A stretch of 64,000 nt of DNA from CAG-826 sp964583155. GTDB taxonomy: Bacteria > Bacillota_I > Bacilli_A > RFN20 > CAG-826. Below, one piece after another: positions 27,603 to 36,858 of this stretch. The notes under the pieces are model-generated. The model was not told the origin of the DNA and searched no databases. It saw only the letters and a list, made by a program, of their open reading frames with translations. The translations under genes and the position numbers were made by a program. Location: contig CAZOUY010000005.1 of assembly GCA_964583155.1 (NCBI GenBank), positions 1 through 64,000 on the forward strand, written 5' to 3'. Position 1 is the first letter of the stretch. Every line of letters starts with the position of its first letter.

Positions 27603-28601
27603 TTAAGCAACAAAGCTATTATTGACGATCGTATCAAAGGGGGCGGCTTCGCCTTCTAGTTCACCGGCTGTTTGGATAATATCAATCAGGCGGTTATAGC
27701 TTTCGACATTGAGGGCTAAATCAGTCGACCAAACATCGATCGCCAAATAGTTGTTTAAGACATTGTCGATTTCTTTTTCACTGCTCGAAGTGAAGCTGGG
27801 CTTTAAAGAAGCGATAACATCCTCGCGCGATGCTTGGAACAGATAATCGATTCCTTTTTTTAACGCTCTTGTAAAGGCCTTTAATGTTTCGCCATTCGCT
27901 TGCATATAGTTTTTCGTCGTGCTATAGCAGGTATAGGGGACCTCTCCAGATGATTCACCGATCGAAGCGACAATTTCACCGATGCCGTTTAGCACCACTT
28001 GACTGGCGGAGGGCTCAAAAAGAGTAACATAATCGCTTTGACCGGCGGTGAAGACACCGGCCATAACGTCAAAGGCCACATCAGTGCGGATGTTGACTTC
28101 GGCCGTTGGATCATTTTGACCGATGCTCAATCCCGCTTTTTTAAGAACATATTCCAGCGTCATTTCCGGCATTCCGCCTTTTCGTCCGCCGATAATGGTT
28201 TTTCCTTTGAGGTCATTCCAAGTGAAGCTTTCGTTTTTCTCACGTGCCAATAAGAAGCTACCATCCTTATGAGTCAATTGGGCAAAATTAATAGCGTAGT
28301 TTTTTTCGCCACCTTTATAGACATAGACGCTGGCTTCGGGACCCATTAAACCGATTTGGGCTTCTTTAGATAAGAGAGCCGCCATCGTTTTGTCCGCTCC
28401 AGGAGTGGTAATAACATTAACCTTTAACCCCTCTTCCTCAAAGTATCCCTTGTTAAGTGCAATGTATTGTGGAGCATAGAAGAGAGAATGGGTCACTTCT
28501 GCGACCGTAATGGGAGTTAAATCATCCTTAGGACCACAGCTTGTTAAGCCGCCGAGGACACTAAGTGAAATAACCGTTGCAAAATAAATGATTTTTTTCA
28601 T
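27603..28601 (-). CDS. ABC-type substrate-binding lipoprotein (NMT1/SsuA/ThiY family)
   Basis: 332 residues. A lipoprotein signal ends in LTSC (Cys22). The mature part begins ITVAEVTHSLFYAPQYIALNKGYF, typical of NMT1/THI5-like binding proteins, and keeps LLSKEAQIGLMGPEA and the GRKGGMPEM loop. The family carries thiamine precursors, sulfonates, taurine or nitrate; the sequence alone does not pick one. It is the third gene of a complete importer and its start overlaps the permease stop by four bases. No thiamine (TPP) riboswitch was found upstream of the operon. Confidence 0.88.
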   Translation of the reverse strand: MKKIIYFATVISLSVLGGLTSCGPKDDLTPITVAEVTHSLFYAPQYIALNKGYFEEEGLKVNVITTPGADKTMAALLSKEAQIGLMGPEASVYVYKGGEKNYAINFAQLTHKDGSFLLAREKNESFTWNDLKGKTIIGGRKGGMPEMTLEYVLKKAGLSIGQNDPTAEVNIRTDVAFDVMAGVFTAGQSDYVTLFEPSASQVVLNGIGEIVASIGESSGEVPYTCYSTTKNYMQANGETLKAFTRALKKGIDYLFQASREDVIASLKPSFTSSSEKEIDNVLNNYLAIDVWSTDLALNVESYNRLIDIIQTAGELEGEAAPFDTIVNNSFVA

Positions 28602-29425
28602 TTTTTTCTCCTTTTCTGATAACGAGTTGTACGGAAATATTTTTCAATACAATTCAAGATAAAATACATGATGAATGCAAGGATACCAAGAACTAATACG
28701 CCCATCATGACCAGGTCGAGCCTAAACACTTGACCGCCATAAACCACTAAATAACCGATTCCTTCACGTGATACTAAGAATTCTCCCACAATTACGCCGA
28801 CCCATGACATCCCAATATTGATCTTAATGACATTTATCAAATTGGGGATGTTGCTCGGAATAACTAATTTGGTGAGAATCTGCCACTTACTGGCCTTTAA
28901 GGTCCGCATCATTTTGATTTGCTCAGGATCGATGGCTTGAAAGTAGTTATAGGTCGATAAAATAGTAATCACAATGGAAAGCGAAATAGCGACGACGACA
29001 ATTCCTTTCATCCCGGTGCCGGCCCAGATAATTAAAATAGGGGCTAATGCTGTTTTTGGAAGAGCGTTTAGAACAACTAAATAAGGATCCATGACTTTGC
29101 TTAGTAACGGGAACCACCATAAGATAATTGCGATAACAATCCCTAGAAAAGTTCCAATAACCAACCCTAATAAGGTTTCGAGAAGAGAAATCTTAATGTG
29201 CCGGAAAATTTCGCCATTTTTGATGTAGACCATCAATAAATTGCCAATCGCACTCGGTTTGGAAAAAAGAAAGGTATTAATCAATCCGAAATGGGCGAAC
29301 AACTCCCATAGGCCGATAAACGCAACTAGAATCGTGATTTGAACGAGAATAATGAGTAGTTTTCGTCTTTTGATTTGGCGATGATATTCATCATATGAAT
29401 TAATCGGTTGTTTTTTCATCGTCAT
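28598..29425 (-). CDS. ABC importer permease (SsuC/ThiX type)
   Basis: 275 residues with about six membrane segments and the BPD_transp_1 signature. The EAA loop reads MRTLKASKWQILTKLVIPSNIPNLI (shown here in part: the 'A-x-K/S-W-Q' and 'P-x-x-x-P' pattern near residue 180). It couples to the ATPase encoded upstream and the binding lipoprotein downstream. AAGGAG lies four bases before the first ATG; a second ATG six bases later is an alternative start. It overlaps both neighbours (26 and 4 bases). Confidence 0.9.
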   Translation of the reverse strand: MTMKKQPINSYDEYHRQIKRRKLLIILVQITILVAFIGLWELFAHFGLINTFLFSKPSAIGNLLMVYIKNGEIFRHIKISLLETLLGLVIGTFLGIVIAIILWWFPLLSKVMDPYLVVLNALPKTALAPILIIWAGTGMKGIVVVAISLSIVITILSTYNYFQAIDPEQIKMMRTLKASKWQILTKLVIPSNIPNLINVIKINIGMSWVGVIVGEFLVSREGIGYLVVYGGQVFRLDLVMMGVLVLGILAFIMYFILNCIEKYFRTTRYQKRRKK

Positions 29426-30161
29426 GCAACTCCTTATATATTAAATCGAAATATTGCGGGAATTGTTTGGCTTTCCGGGCCTTTAAGGGTGTCTTTTCAC
29501 CTTCAATGTCAAGGGCGATGGGAATGATTTTTTTAATGGTGCATGGGCGATTGCTGAGGACAATCACGCGATCGGCAAAGGATATCGCTTCGCTAATATC
29601 ATGGGTGACAATAATAGCGGCTTTCTTTTCTTTTCTTATTATGCTATAGACATCATCCAAGACAAAAAGACGCGTTTGATAGTCCAAAGCGGAAAAAGGC
29701 TCATCCAATAAAAGGACTTCGGGCTTTAAGGCCAAAGTTCTAATCAGCGCGACCCGTTGTCGCATGCCTCCTGATAATTCATGAGGATAATAATCAAGAA
29801 AATCGCCAAGCTGGTATTTATTTAATAGATCGAGGGTATAGTCAACGTTTTCTTTTGTTTTATGGTGGGTGATTTCTAAACCTAAAAGAACATTATCGCG
29901 CACCGTTCGCCAAGAAAAAAGAAGATCCTGTTGGAACATATATCCCATATGAGCGTTGGTTATGACTCGTCCTTGATTAGCTTCCTGTAGGCCGCTCGTG
30001 ATATTTAAAATCGTCGATTTACCACATCCGGAGGGGCCGATAATCGCAATTATTTCGTGTGGATGCAAAGAAAAATTGATATGGCTTAAGACATCAGTTT
30101 GGCCTTTTTCATTAAAAAAAGTTTTCGAAACATCCTGAAATTGAATGAGCTCTTCCATCAT
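29400..30161 (-). CDS. ABC importer ATP-binding protein (SsuB/ThiZ type)
   Basis: 253 residues. Walker A GPSGCGKS is near residue 42, the Q-loop YMFQQDLLFSW near 82, the ABC signature LSGGMRQRVAL near 138, Walker B VLLLDEPFSALD near 160 and the H-loop VTHDISEA near 200. It powers the NMT1-type importer. It is the first gene of the minus-strand operon, with AAGGAGG five bases upstream of the first of two adjacent ATG codons. Confidence 0.92.
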   Translation of the reverse strand: MMEELIQFQDVSKTFFNEKGQTDVLSHINFSLHPHEIIAIIGPSGCGKSTILNITSGLQEANQGRVITNAHMGYMFQQDLLFSWRTVRDNVLLGLEITHHKTKENVDYTLDLLNKYQLGDFLDYYPHELSGGMRQRVALIRTLALKPEVLLLDEPFSALDYQTRLFVLDDVYSIIRKEKKAAIIVTHDISEAISFADRVIVLSNRPCTIKKIIPIALDIEGEKTPLKARKAKQFPQYFDLIYKELHDDEKTTD

Positions 30162-30326
30162 CTCTTCCTCCTTGCATTATTAGTGTATTTTTGTTTTTTA
30201 TTTCGGTGAGTTCCAAAGTTAAAGTTAGGCGCAAATAAATATGATGATCATGATAATATGGAAATATGAAGCGTGATAAATGATAATGAATCGATGACTT
30301 GATAGTTTTTTTCTAAAGAGAAAAAG

Positions 30327-30355
30327 TGGACTAAATCATGATATTTTTTTATAAT
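30327..30355 (+). promoter_or_regulatory. Candidate promoter in the divergent gap
   Basis: TGGACT (30327-30332) and TATAAT (30350-30355) are spaced by 17 bases, 60 bases before the start at 30415. The gap 30162-30414 also must hold the importer promoter on the minus strand; it is A/T-rich with scattered ATGAT repeats and shows no riboswitch that I can recognise. Confidence 0.5.
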
Positions 30356-30414
30356 TCCTTTAGGAAAACGATTAACGAATCGTGATTTTTATTTTCCCAA
30401 AGGATGGCCAAATT

Positions 30415-31026
30415 ATGGAAATTGATGATTTAAAAAATATGCTGATGCTATATAGCGATCTTGATGATGAAGTCTATCAAGCCTTAAACAATAAGAAGAA
30501 TTGGATTCTTCATTCCTACTACGTAAAAGGGCATCTTTCCACCTCGGAGGATCATTTTCATCGCCTTCATTATGTCCTGATTGAAGCGATGTTGGATGAT
30601 GTCTTATTATTTCGCGAATTAAACGCTGAAGATGTGAAAGATAGTGAACGACTCCCTTTGTGGCGCAATCAATACAAGATTCTCGATCTTTATGAGGAGA
30701 TTCCTACGGATGCTCCATTTGTCATCGAATATGATTTTTCCTTATTAGATCGTCAAGCATATAATGCTCTGATGCCCAATTTTTATTTTGGCCATGAAAT
30801 CGAGGCGGAGGACGATCATCAATCGAGCATTGTTTCGTTATTAAAGATGCTCTTAAATAAGGATCATCCTTTTATTCTGTTAGAGAATTCACTATTGATC
30901 AACAATTCCTTTTTTGCGCCGATAATAAGTAAGATCATCGTTTTTCAAACGGCCTCGAAGGAATTACAGGAAGAATTAAAAGCTATTTCGCTAGAAAAAG
31001 AAATAGATTTTGAATATCATAAATAA
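30415..31026 (+). CDS. Hypothetical cytosolic protein
   Basis: 203 residues, acidic, no signal peptide and no membrane segment. I do not recognise a family or a catalytic motif. The start at 30415 has AAGGATGG seven bases upstream; a GTG start at 30382 would cover this site. The gene stands alone between the divergent importer operon and the sigma-factor operon, with about 160 bases on its downstream side that show no terminator. Confidence 0.6.
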   Translation: MEIDDLKNMLMLYSDLDDEVYQALNNKKNWILHSYYVKGHLSTSEDHFHRLHYVLIEAMLDDVLLFRELNAEDVKDSERLPLWRNQYKILDLYEEIPTDAPFVIEYDFSLLDRQAYNALMPNFYFGHEIEAEDDHQSSIVSLLKMLLNKDHPFILLENSLLINNSFFAPIISKIIVFQTASKELQEELKAISLEKEIDFEYHK

Positions 31027-31190
31027 TTGATATGGAAGTTAAATAGTTGCAAATTATTAAATCGATAAAGGCATCATCGCGAAGTGATTAGGTGGTATTA
31101 TTCAAAAGATAATTGGACTTTCAAAATAAAAAAATGAGAATTGACCAATAAAATGCCACTCAAAAACGTCTTTATAAGGAAGGGAAGTCT

Positions 31191-31721
31191 ATGGATGGAT
31201 TGCAAGTAAGTGAATACATTAAAGAATTTAAGAACCAAAATTTTGAAAATTTTCCAATCTTCTATGAAGCACTGAAAAAAGATGTTTTTTACAATATTCT
31301 CGGTATTGTTTCTGATTATGAGGATGCGGAAGATATCTTGCAAGAGACCTTTGTGACTTTTCTTGATCAGATTGAAAAGATCAGTAATCATGGTTCACCT
31401 TTAGGATATTTATTTCGCATATCCTATAATCTTTCCCAGGATTATCACCGCAAAAGGAAAAAGGAGACCTTCTTTGAGGTCGGACAAGAAGAAAGGATAT
31501 CCACTGAAGATGATTATGATTCGCTTGTTGAATTGTTAGGTAGAATTCGTCAGCTGTTGAATAATAATGAATATCAAATCTTTATTATGAAGACTCTCCA
31601 TGATTATACGCATCAAGAGATAGCGAAGATTTTAAAAAAGCCGATAGGAACGATAACGTGGAGTTATCAACAGGCTATTAAAAAACTAAAGAAAGGATTG
31701 GGATCGGCATATGAATGGTGA
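31191..31721 (+). CDS. ECF-type RNA polymerase sigma factor
   Basis: 176 residues. Region 2 (about 20-90) contains DYEDAEDILQETFVTFL and the following LGYLFRISYN. Region 4 (about 115-168) contains the helix-turn-helix DYTHQEIAKILKKPIGTIT and the trailing QAIKKLKKGL. The family directs RNA polymerase to stress-response promoters. It overlaps the next gene (31711), which encodes a one-span membrane protein expected to be its anti-sigma factor. AAGGGAAG lies upstream of the ATG. The target promoter is unknown; autoregulation is likely by analogy. Confidence 0.93.
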   Translation: MDGLQVSEYIKEFKNQNFENFPIFYEALKKDVFYNILGIVSDYEDAEDILQETFVTFLDQIEKISNHGSPLGYLFRISYNLSQDYHRKRKKETFFEVGQEERISTEDDYDSLVELLGRIRQLLNNNEYQIFIMKTLHDYTHQEIAKILKKPIGTITWSYQQAIKKLKKGLGSAYEW

Positions 31722-32694
31722 AAAATTTAAAAAAACGATGCAGGAATATGAAGTGCAAACTACCGCTAGTCAGATTCTTGATTCCTATGCCATGCGTCAA
31801 GAGCAAAGGAAAGCTCATAAATCCAAGAAAAATTGGTGGTCATTGGGGGCTATGGTTCCGGCAACCATGGCTATTGCATTAGCGGCCTTTTTCATTTTCA
31901 GATCGCCAGGATCGATAACAGAGCATGAGATTCAGGATGATTCCAATAACCGTGTTGCCTTTCAGCTCATATCCGGAATGGAGCTATCGAGCTTTTTAAG
32001 TGTCGATAATCAAGAGCAGATGTTGAGAAGGCGACGGCCAGCCACTGATACCGAATTTATAGATATCGTTAATGTCTACGATAAGGCTAATGATCTAGTG
32101 CATTCCTCTTATCTAGCGAATGAGAACATTCAAAAGAAGGTTTTTGAAGGATCGTTTGATGGAAAATTCAAGGATAAATATCCCTATAAGATGGAAATCA
32201 GTGGGGAAAGAGATTTGGTTTTTTATTACGATGGCAAAATCGAAAAGGATGATCATCATGAATTAGAGATGACAATTAAAGGCGAGATTCATTATAACCA
32301 GCACGTTTATCGCGTTCTCGCAGAAAGCGAAAGCTCGGAAAAAGAGAAAGAGTATGAAGTTTCAATTTATTTTGATGAAAAAAACTATATTGTCATTGAG
32401 CAGGAAGAAGAGGCGAATGAATTCGAGTATTTGTATCGCATTTATGAGAATAAGAAAAAAGCCTATGAAATCGAATTTAAAAATGAGGAAGGAAAGCAGA
32501 AGCTCGAAATCAAAGAGAACAATAATTCCTATGAATTTATGATCACTCATGATTCCACGCAAGATATCATTCAATATCATGCTTTGGACGCTGAAGGTAT
32601 CATGTATCTGACCTATAATCAGGATGTTAGAATCTATACCGAAAGCGAAACCCAACAAAAAATTGAAAAAAATTCCAATAAAATAATTTCGTAA
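31711..32694 (+). CDS. Probable membrane-bound anti-sigma factor
   Basis: 327 residues. A cytosolic N-terminus of about 43 residues is followed by one membrane segment (about 44-62) and an extracytoplasmic domain rich in Glu/Lys. There is no zinc-binding HxxxCxxC motif. The position directly after and overlapping the ECF sigma gene supports an anti-sigma role; sequence alone would not. The outer domain (about 170-300) resembles the domain of the lipoprotein encoded next (32739): both show a repeated pattern of Glu-rich beta strands with Y-x-V-x-x-E-Q-E-x-E and Y-R-(Y/I)-x-I. Confidence 0.75.
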   Translation: MNGEKFKKTMQEYEVQTTASQILDSYAMRQEQRKAHKSKKNWWSLGAMVPATMAIALAAFFIFRSPGSITEHEIQDDSNNRVAFQLISGMELSSFLSVDNQEQMLRRRRPATDTEFIDIVNVYDKANDLVHSSYLANENIQKKVFEGSFDGKFKDKYPYKMEISGERDLVFYYDGKIEKDDHHELEMTIKGEIHYNQHVYRVLAESESSEKEKEYEVSIYFDEKNYIVIEQEEEANEFEYLYRIYENKKKAYEIEFKNEEGKQKLEIKENNNSYEFMITHDSTQDIIQYHALDAEGIMYLTYNQDVRIYTESETQQKIEKNSNKIIS

Positions 32695-32738
32695 TCCGTA
32701 TTAATAGTGAAAGCCAAGATAAAGGAGGAAAAATTATT

Positions 32739-33623
32739 ATGAAAAAAATCTTAACGGCTATCGTTCTCAGTATTCCGTTTTTCGCCCTAACCGGATGCAA
32801 CAACGATAATTCAATAGTTAAAGGAGAGACCGCAGAGTCTTTAGCGTTCGAGGCCACGACATCATTGGCCATGATGAATCGCTTATCCACCAACAGCTCT
32901 TCCATGTTAAAAAGAGCGTATCAAGAACCCACTGAAAGTGAAATTCAGGAGATTACCGACTATTTAGAGCAAATTGATTTCATTTTAATGAATGATCAGC
33001 AATTTAAGCAAGAAAGCGTCGTTTCCGATCGTGAAGACTATTTATATCAAGAATTAATTACTTTCGCGGATTTCGATGGCGAAGCTAAAACCTATTCTTT
33101 ATATTACAATTCAATCAAAGAATCCACGGACATCGATGAAAAGGACGATGAAATCGAAATCAAGACCAAGATTCAAGGTATTGCGGTCTTTGAAGATAAA
33201 ACCTATGATTTCCGTTGCCACACTAAAGTAGAAGAAGAAAGAGGCGAAAAAGAGGAGTCAGTTACCTTTACGCTCTATGAAGATCACGATTCATACGTTC
33301 GGGTGGAGCAGGAGGTCGAATTGGAGGATGACGAATACTCCAAGGAATACCGTTATACGATCGTCGCCGATGGCCAAAAGACCTATGATTATCGATTAGA
33401 ATACGAAGAGGAAACAAAGCATCAACAGCTCGAAAAGGAAATTGAATTGAAGCTAAATGACAAGCAATTCAAGATCAAAGAGGAAACGAGAGAAGATGGC
33501 GCCTATTTACGAGTTCGTTATGTCGATAAGCAAGACGAAGTCAAGTATTCTATTCTCTTCAAAAAGGTGATTGAAACCGTCGATGGTGTCACCACTATCC
33601 ATTACGAATATATCGCGCAATAG
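32739..33623 (+). CDS. Lipoprotein sharing a domain with the anti-sigma factor
   Basis: 294 residues. A lipoprotein signal ends in LTGC (Cys20). The mature protein is very Glu/Lys-rich and beta-rich. Its C-terminal ~180 residues align by eye with the outer domain of the upstream anti-sigma protein, for example YVRVEQEVELEDDEY against YIVIEQEEEANEFEY. It is the third gene of the sigma operon, 44 bases downstream, with AAAGGAGG before the ATG. I infer an envelope-stress sensor or a decoy for the same ligand. No known family is recognised. Confidence 0.75.
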   Translation: MKKILTAIVLSIPFFALTGCNNDNSIVKGETAESLAFEATTSLAMMNRLSTNSSSMLKRAYQEPTESEIQEITDYLEQIDFILMNDQQFKQESVVSDREDYLYQELITFADFDGEAKTYSLYYNSIKESTDIDEKDDEIEIKTKIQGIAVFEDKTYDFRCHTKVEEERGEKEESVTFTLYEDHDSYVRVEQEVELEDDEYSKEYRYTIVADGQKTYDYRLEYEEETKHQQLEKEIELKLNDKQFKIKEETREDGAYLRVRYVDKQDEVKYSILFKKVIETVDGVTTIHYEYIAQ

Positions 33624-33721
33624 ATGGTGAAAAAAACATGGTTTTAAAAGTGCTATATCCGTAGTTTTCCCTTACTTACCCCCCAAGAAAAAGAATTATT
33701 GAAGCACTTTTGAAAAAATAA

Positions 33722-33759
33722 AAAGATTTCTTTCGGAATTCAAGAAGAAATCTTTTTTT
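33722..33759 (+). terminator. Terminator of the sigma-factor operon
   Basis: AAGATTTCTT and AAGAAATCTT pair around a 12-base loop and are followed by TTTTTTT. The rest of the gap 33624-33863 holds no gene that I can see. Confidence 0.75.
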
Positions 33760-33863
33760 GTGTTATCATTAAAGATGGTGATCAGAAAAAGTCTTTTAGA
33801 ATAATCACATATTCATGATAAAATGCTTATAAGCACCGTTATATAAAGGAGGAATCATCTTCA

Positions 33864-34982
33864 ATGGACAATAAGGAATTGTATCTCAATAGAAAAAATT
33901 TTGATTTAATCTGTCGCTTCTTAAAGATTCCTGATAATGTTGATCTGGAGTTTCTTTATAAGTGCTATTATCAAGTGGTTGAAGCCCTTATTGCTATGTT
34001 GGAGAGCCAAAATATTCCTCTTTTAGGAAAAATTCAACCTCCGGTTATCACTGCTTATATTCTAAATGAGCATCTCTATAGCGTCGCCGGGCTTGATGAT
34101 AACAAGCGCCACGAGATGGAAAATAATGAAAAATATGTCAAAAAGCTTTGTTCCATCGCTCTAGATAAGTATTTTACGCTCGGTCATCTACGATATGAAG
34201 AAGGCTTGTTAACGGATCGTTATTATCCACCGATCACCCTCATTCAGCTATATACAAGCTATGTTTTGCATCTTTTGAAAAAATTCGCACAGAAGAGCCC
34301 CAGTCAAACGCTGATGGTCGATATTTTACATAAAGCCTTCATGATGAGCGATTGCATCACCAATCTTTTGGTCACCGGCTTTGAAACCGAGGCTTTTTCC
34401 ACATGGCGGACCCTTCATGAAACAGAATGCAATGCGATTATCATCTTCAAATATGGACAACCGATCATCAATGCTTATCTTCGTCATATCACCTATGGAT
34501 TGGCTTTTCGAAATGTTTTGGGAAGCGCCGAAGAGCAGGATCAGGTTTTTGCGGAGATTAAAGCTAAAATGAAATCTTTGGGGCTCAAGAGCAAGGATAT
34601 GAAAAGATTCATCGAGTGTGGATGGCTATATAGTATTCCGGATCTTGATAAATACCCTGATTTCCGCCTTAATTTCCGTAATGGCACCGAATATATCGCC
34701 GGCCTATCGGGAATGAACAGCCGGTATGAAATGTCAAGTGAGATCGCCCATTCATCGCCATTATTGATCTATTCGAATCGTGAATTCTTCTTTTATCTTT
34801 CCATCGTCTCGCTTTATGAGTCCTTCCTGCGCATGGAGGCTCTCTTTAACGAAATATATTCGGCGACCATGAGCGAAAAAGAAAAACAAGAATATCAGTT
34901 GATGCGTGATACTTATCTCCCGCAATTAAAAATTGTCTTGGATATTGAAAGCCATCGCCTTTCCAAAATGACGAATAAATAA
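33864..34982 (+). CDS. DUF5677-like protein, unknown function
   Basis: 372 residues, mostly helical, no signal peptide. The segment AFSTWRTLHETECNAIIIFKY (in part, near residue 175) has the shape of the conserved helix of DUF5677 proteins, where an Arg-Thr-Leu-x-Glu core precedes an aromatic helix. DUF5677 has no established activity; members occur singly and in variable genomic islands. AAAGGAGGAA is placed 10-15 bases upstream of the ATG. It is a single-gene unit closed by a strong terminator. Confidence 0.6.
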   Translation: MDNKELYLNRKNFDLICRFLKIPDNVDLEFLYKCYYQVVEALIAMLESQNIPLLGKIQPPVITAYILNEHLYSVAGLDDNKRHEMENNEKYVKKLCSIALDKYFTLGHLRYEEGLLTDRYYPPITLIQLYTSYVLHLLKKFAQKSPSQTLMVDILHKAFMMSDCITNLLVTGFETEAFSTWRTLHETECNAIIIFKYGQPIINAYLRHITYGLAFRNVLGSAEEQDQVFAEIKAKMKSLGLKSKDMKRFIECGWLYSIPDLDKYPDFRLNFRNGTEYIAGLSGMNSRYEMSSEIAHSSPLLIYSNREFFFYLSIVSLYESFLRMEALFNEIYSATMSEKEKQEYQLMRDTYLPQLKIVLDIESHRLSKMTNK

Positions 34983-35015
34983 AAAATGATTGCCCTGCAT
35001 AGGCAATCATTTTTA
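34983..35015. terminator. Bidirectional terminator
   Basis: A perfect 9-bp stem ATGATTGCC/GGCAATCAT (34986-34994, 35002-35010) has T runs on both strands and separates the convergent DUF5677-like and nucleoside-kinase genes. Confidence 0.9.
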
Positions 35016-35033
35016 ATAATTTCTGAAATGGCA

Positions 35034-36677
35034 TCAAACATCTTGGAAACAAGAATCGCCGATGAATTCCCGAATCAATGAGTTACAAGGAATATATTTA
35101 TCATCGATTTCCACAAAGTATTTCAAGAACTTGATCAAGCGCTCAGCCATCACAAAGTACGGCGAATCCTTATCGATCTTCTGTAAGAGCGGCAAGGCAT
35201 ATTTTTTCATAACACAGAGCTCATAGGGGAGAAGGGAATTATAAACATAATCCGCACCCTCTTGGGTAGCATAAATCCAAGTAAATTCACCTTTTCGAAC
35301 GCTAGGCCACATTTTAAAGGTCAACTCAGCCGGAGCGTTTCGGAATTTTTTATCGCGCACAAGCCGACGCAGCAATCTTAGATCGGTCAATGATATCGGA
35401 TTATGATTATCCAAATTTATTTGTGCCTGTGGAGCGATATAAATTTTGAATTTTTGATGCTTTGGCACTAAAGAGGTGAGCGTGTCATTCAAAGCGTGGA
35501 TGCCTTCAATAATAATCGGCTGATCGGCTTCGATCTGCAACAGACGTCCCTTTGTTCTTTTGCCCAATTGGAAATCAAATTTGGGCAATTGGACCTGTTC
35601 GCCATTAATTAAATCCAACATATTTTGATTGAAAAGATCGATGTCGAGAGCATAGATGCTTTCAAGATCGGGTTCACCATTTTCATCCTTCGGCGCCATT
35701 TCCCGCGATAGATAGTAATCATCGATGGAAATACGAATGGGGCGGATACCGCGAGATAGCAATTCAATCCGCAAACGATTGGCGAAAGTGGTTTTCCCAG
35801 AGCTCGAAGGTCCGGCAATGCAAATGAGACGAATATTCTCAATATCCGTTTCAATGCGCGTTCCCAAATCGTTTAGCATACTATTATGACGCGCTTCACA
35901 CATATTGATAAAATCGATAGTATTGCCGCTTTGCACATATTCGTTGATTCCGGCAATAGAATCGGCTCGGACGATTTTAGCCCATGAATGGGAGGCCTTT
36001 AAAGTGCGCCCAAACATCGGGGCATCTTGGAAATCAGGAATCTCGCCATTGGTTTCCGAGCGAGGATATTGAACGATAATTCCCGGATGATAGATGCGAA
36101 TTCGATAATTCTGTAAATATCCCGATGATGGTACCATATGCTCATACATATAATCTAAATACCCATCGCATTCATATAAATGAACCGTTTTTTCTGGACG
36201 ATACTTTAAAATAGCAATCTTATCGTCATAGCCACGTTCGGTAAAGATCTTTAAAGCCTCATCATTGGTGACGATATGGCGATTAAAGGGAAGATCAAGC
36301 GCGATGATATGATCCATTTCATCCTTAATCTTCTTGACCATCAAGGAATCAAGACGAACTTCCTTGTTTAAAATTTCAATAAAAATCGAACGAGAAATAT
36401 TGTAGCTAAAACGAATTTTGATATTAGGATAAATGCGAGCAAATGCCATCGCTATTAAATATCGTAAAGATGATTCATAGATGCGAATCGCTTGTTGATC
36501 CTTGCAGGTTAAAAATTGGATGTCAGCGTTATAATAGACCTCATAATTTAATTCCCGAAGGCGATTATTGACCATCGCGCAAATTACATCCTTTCGATCG
36601 GATCCGATAATCGATAATAAAGATACTTTCTTTTCAAAGGTCAGTTCTTTGTTTTCATAGCACACATTAAAACTCAT
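35034..36677 (-). CDS. Uridine-kinase-like nucleoside kinase with ThrRS-like N-terminal region
   Basis: 547 residues. The C-terminal half is a P-loop kinase of the phosphoribulokinase/uridine kinase family: Walker A GPSSSGKT at 289-296, the SIDDYYL lid, DFQLGKR and EGIHALND. The N-terminal ~280 residues match the TGS/threonyl-tRNA-synthetase-like region of long Gram-positive nucleoside kinases; ERGYDDKIAILKYRPEKTVHLYECDGYLD marks that part (near 145-175). It phosphorylates uridine or a related nucleoside for salvage (family inference). The start at 36677 follows AAAGGAG; an upstream in-frame ATG would cover that site. Its promoter carries a cre site. Confidence 0.88.
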   Translation of the reverse strand: MSFNVCYENKELTFEKKVSLLSIIGSDRKDVICAMVNNRLRELNYEVYYNADIQFLTCKDQQAIRIYESSLRYLIAMAFARIYPNIKIRFSYNISRSIFIEILNKEVRLDSLMVKKIKDEMDHIIALDLPFNRHIVTNDEALKIFTERGYDDKIAILKYRPEKTVHLYECDGYLDYMYEHMVPSSGYLQNYRIRIYHPGIIVQYPRSETNGEIPDFQDAPMFGRTLKASHSWAKIVRADSIAGINEYVQSGNTIDFINMCEARHNSMLNDLGTRIETDIENIRLICIAGPSSSGKTTFANRLRIELLSRGIRPIRISIDDYYLSREMAPKDENGEPDLESIYALDIDLFNQNMLDLINGEQVQLPKFDFQLGKRTKGRLLQIEADQPIIIEGIHALNDTLTSLVPKHQKFKIYIAPQAQINLDNHNPISLTDLRLLRRLVRDKKFRNAPAELTFKMWPSVRKGEFTWIYATQEGADYVYNSLLPYELCVMKKYALPLLQKIDKDSPYFVMAERLIKFLKYFVEIDDKYIPCNSLIREFIGDSCFQDV

Positions 36678-36716
36678 AGAGCATTTCTCCTTTATACTAG
36701 TTTTCACCTAAGTGTT

Positions 36717-36755
36717 ATTGTACGTACTTATTTAGAAAAATGCAAGCGGTTACAT
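36717..36755 (-). promoter_or_regulatory. Promoter with overlapping cre (CcpA) site
   Basis: On the minus strand, TTGCAT (36745-36740) and TACAAT (36722-36717) are spaced by exactly 17 bases. The 16-mer at 36740-36755 (ATGCAAGCGGTTACAT) fits the cre consensus WTGNAANCGNWWNCAW at every position and overlaps the -35 box. This predicts CcpA repression of the nucleoside kinase. The site is 165 bases upstream of the divergent atp operon's extended -10. Confidence 0.7.
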
Positions 36756-36858
36756 TTCGGTTTTTGCTGATCATACATAATGTTTGCGGTATATTGAACT
36801 CTATCCTGCCACAAAATATAAGAGGGTATTTCATGATGCATTTCTTCGTTTATATTTT

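Noticed and set aside
30162..30414. TPP riboswitch in front of the NMT1-type importer
   Set aside because: I could not find the conserved CUGAGA and related helices on the minus strand; the gap is A/T-rich with no matching layout.
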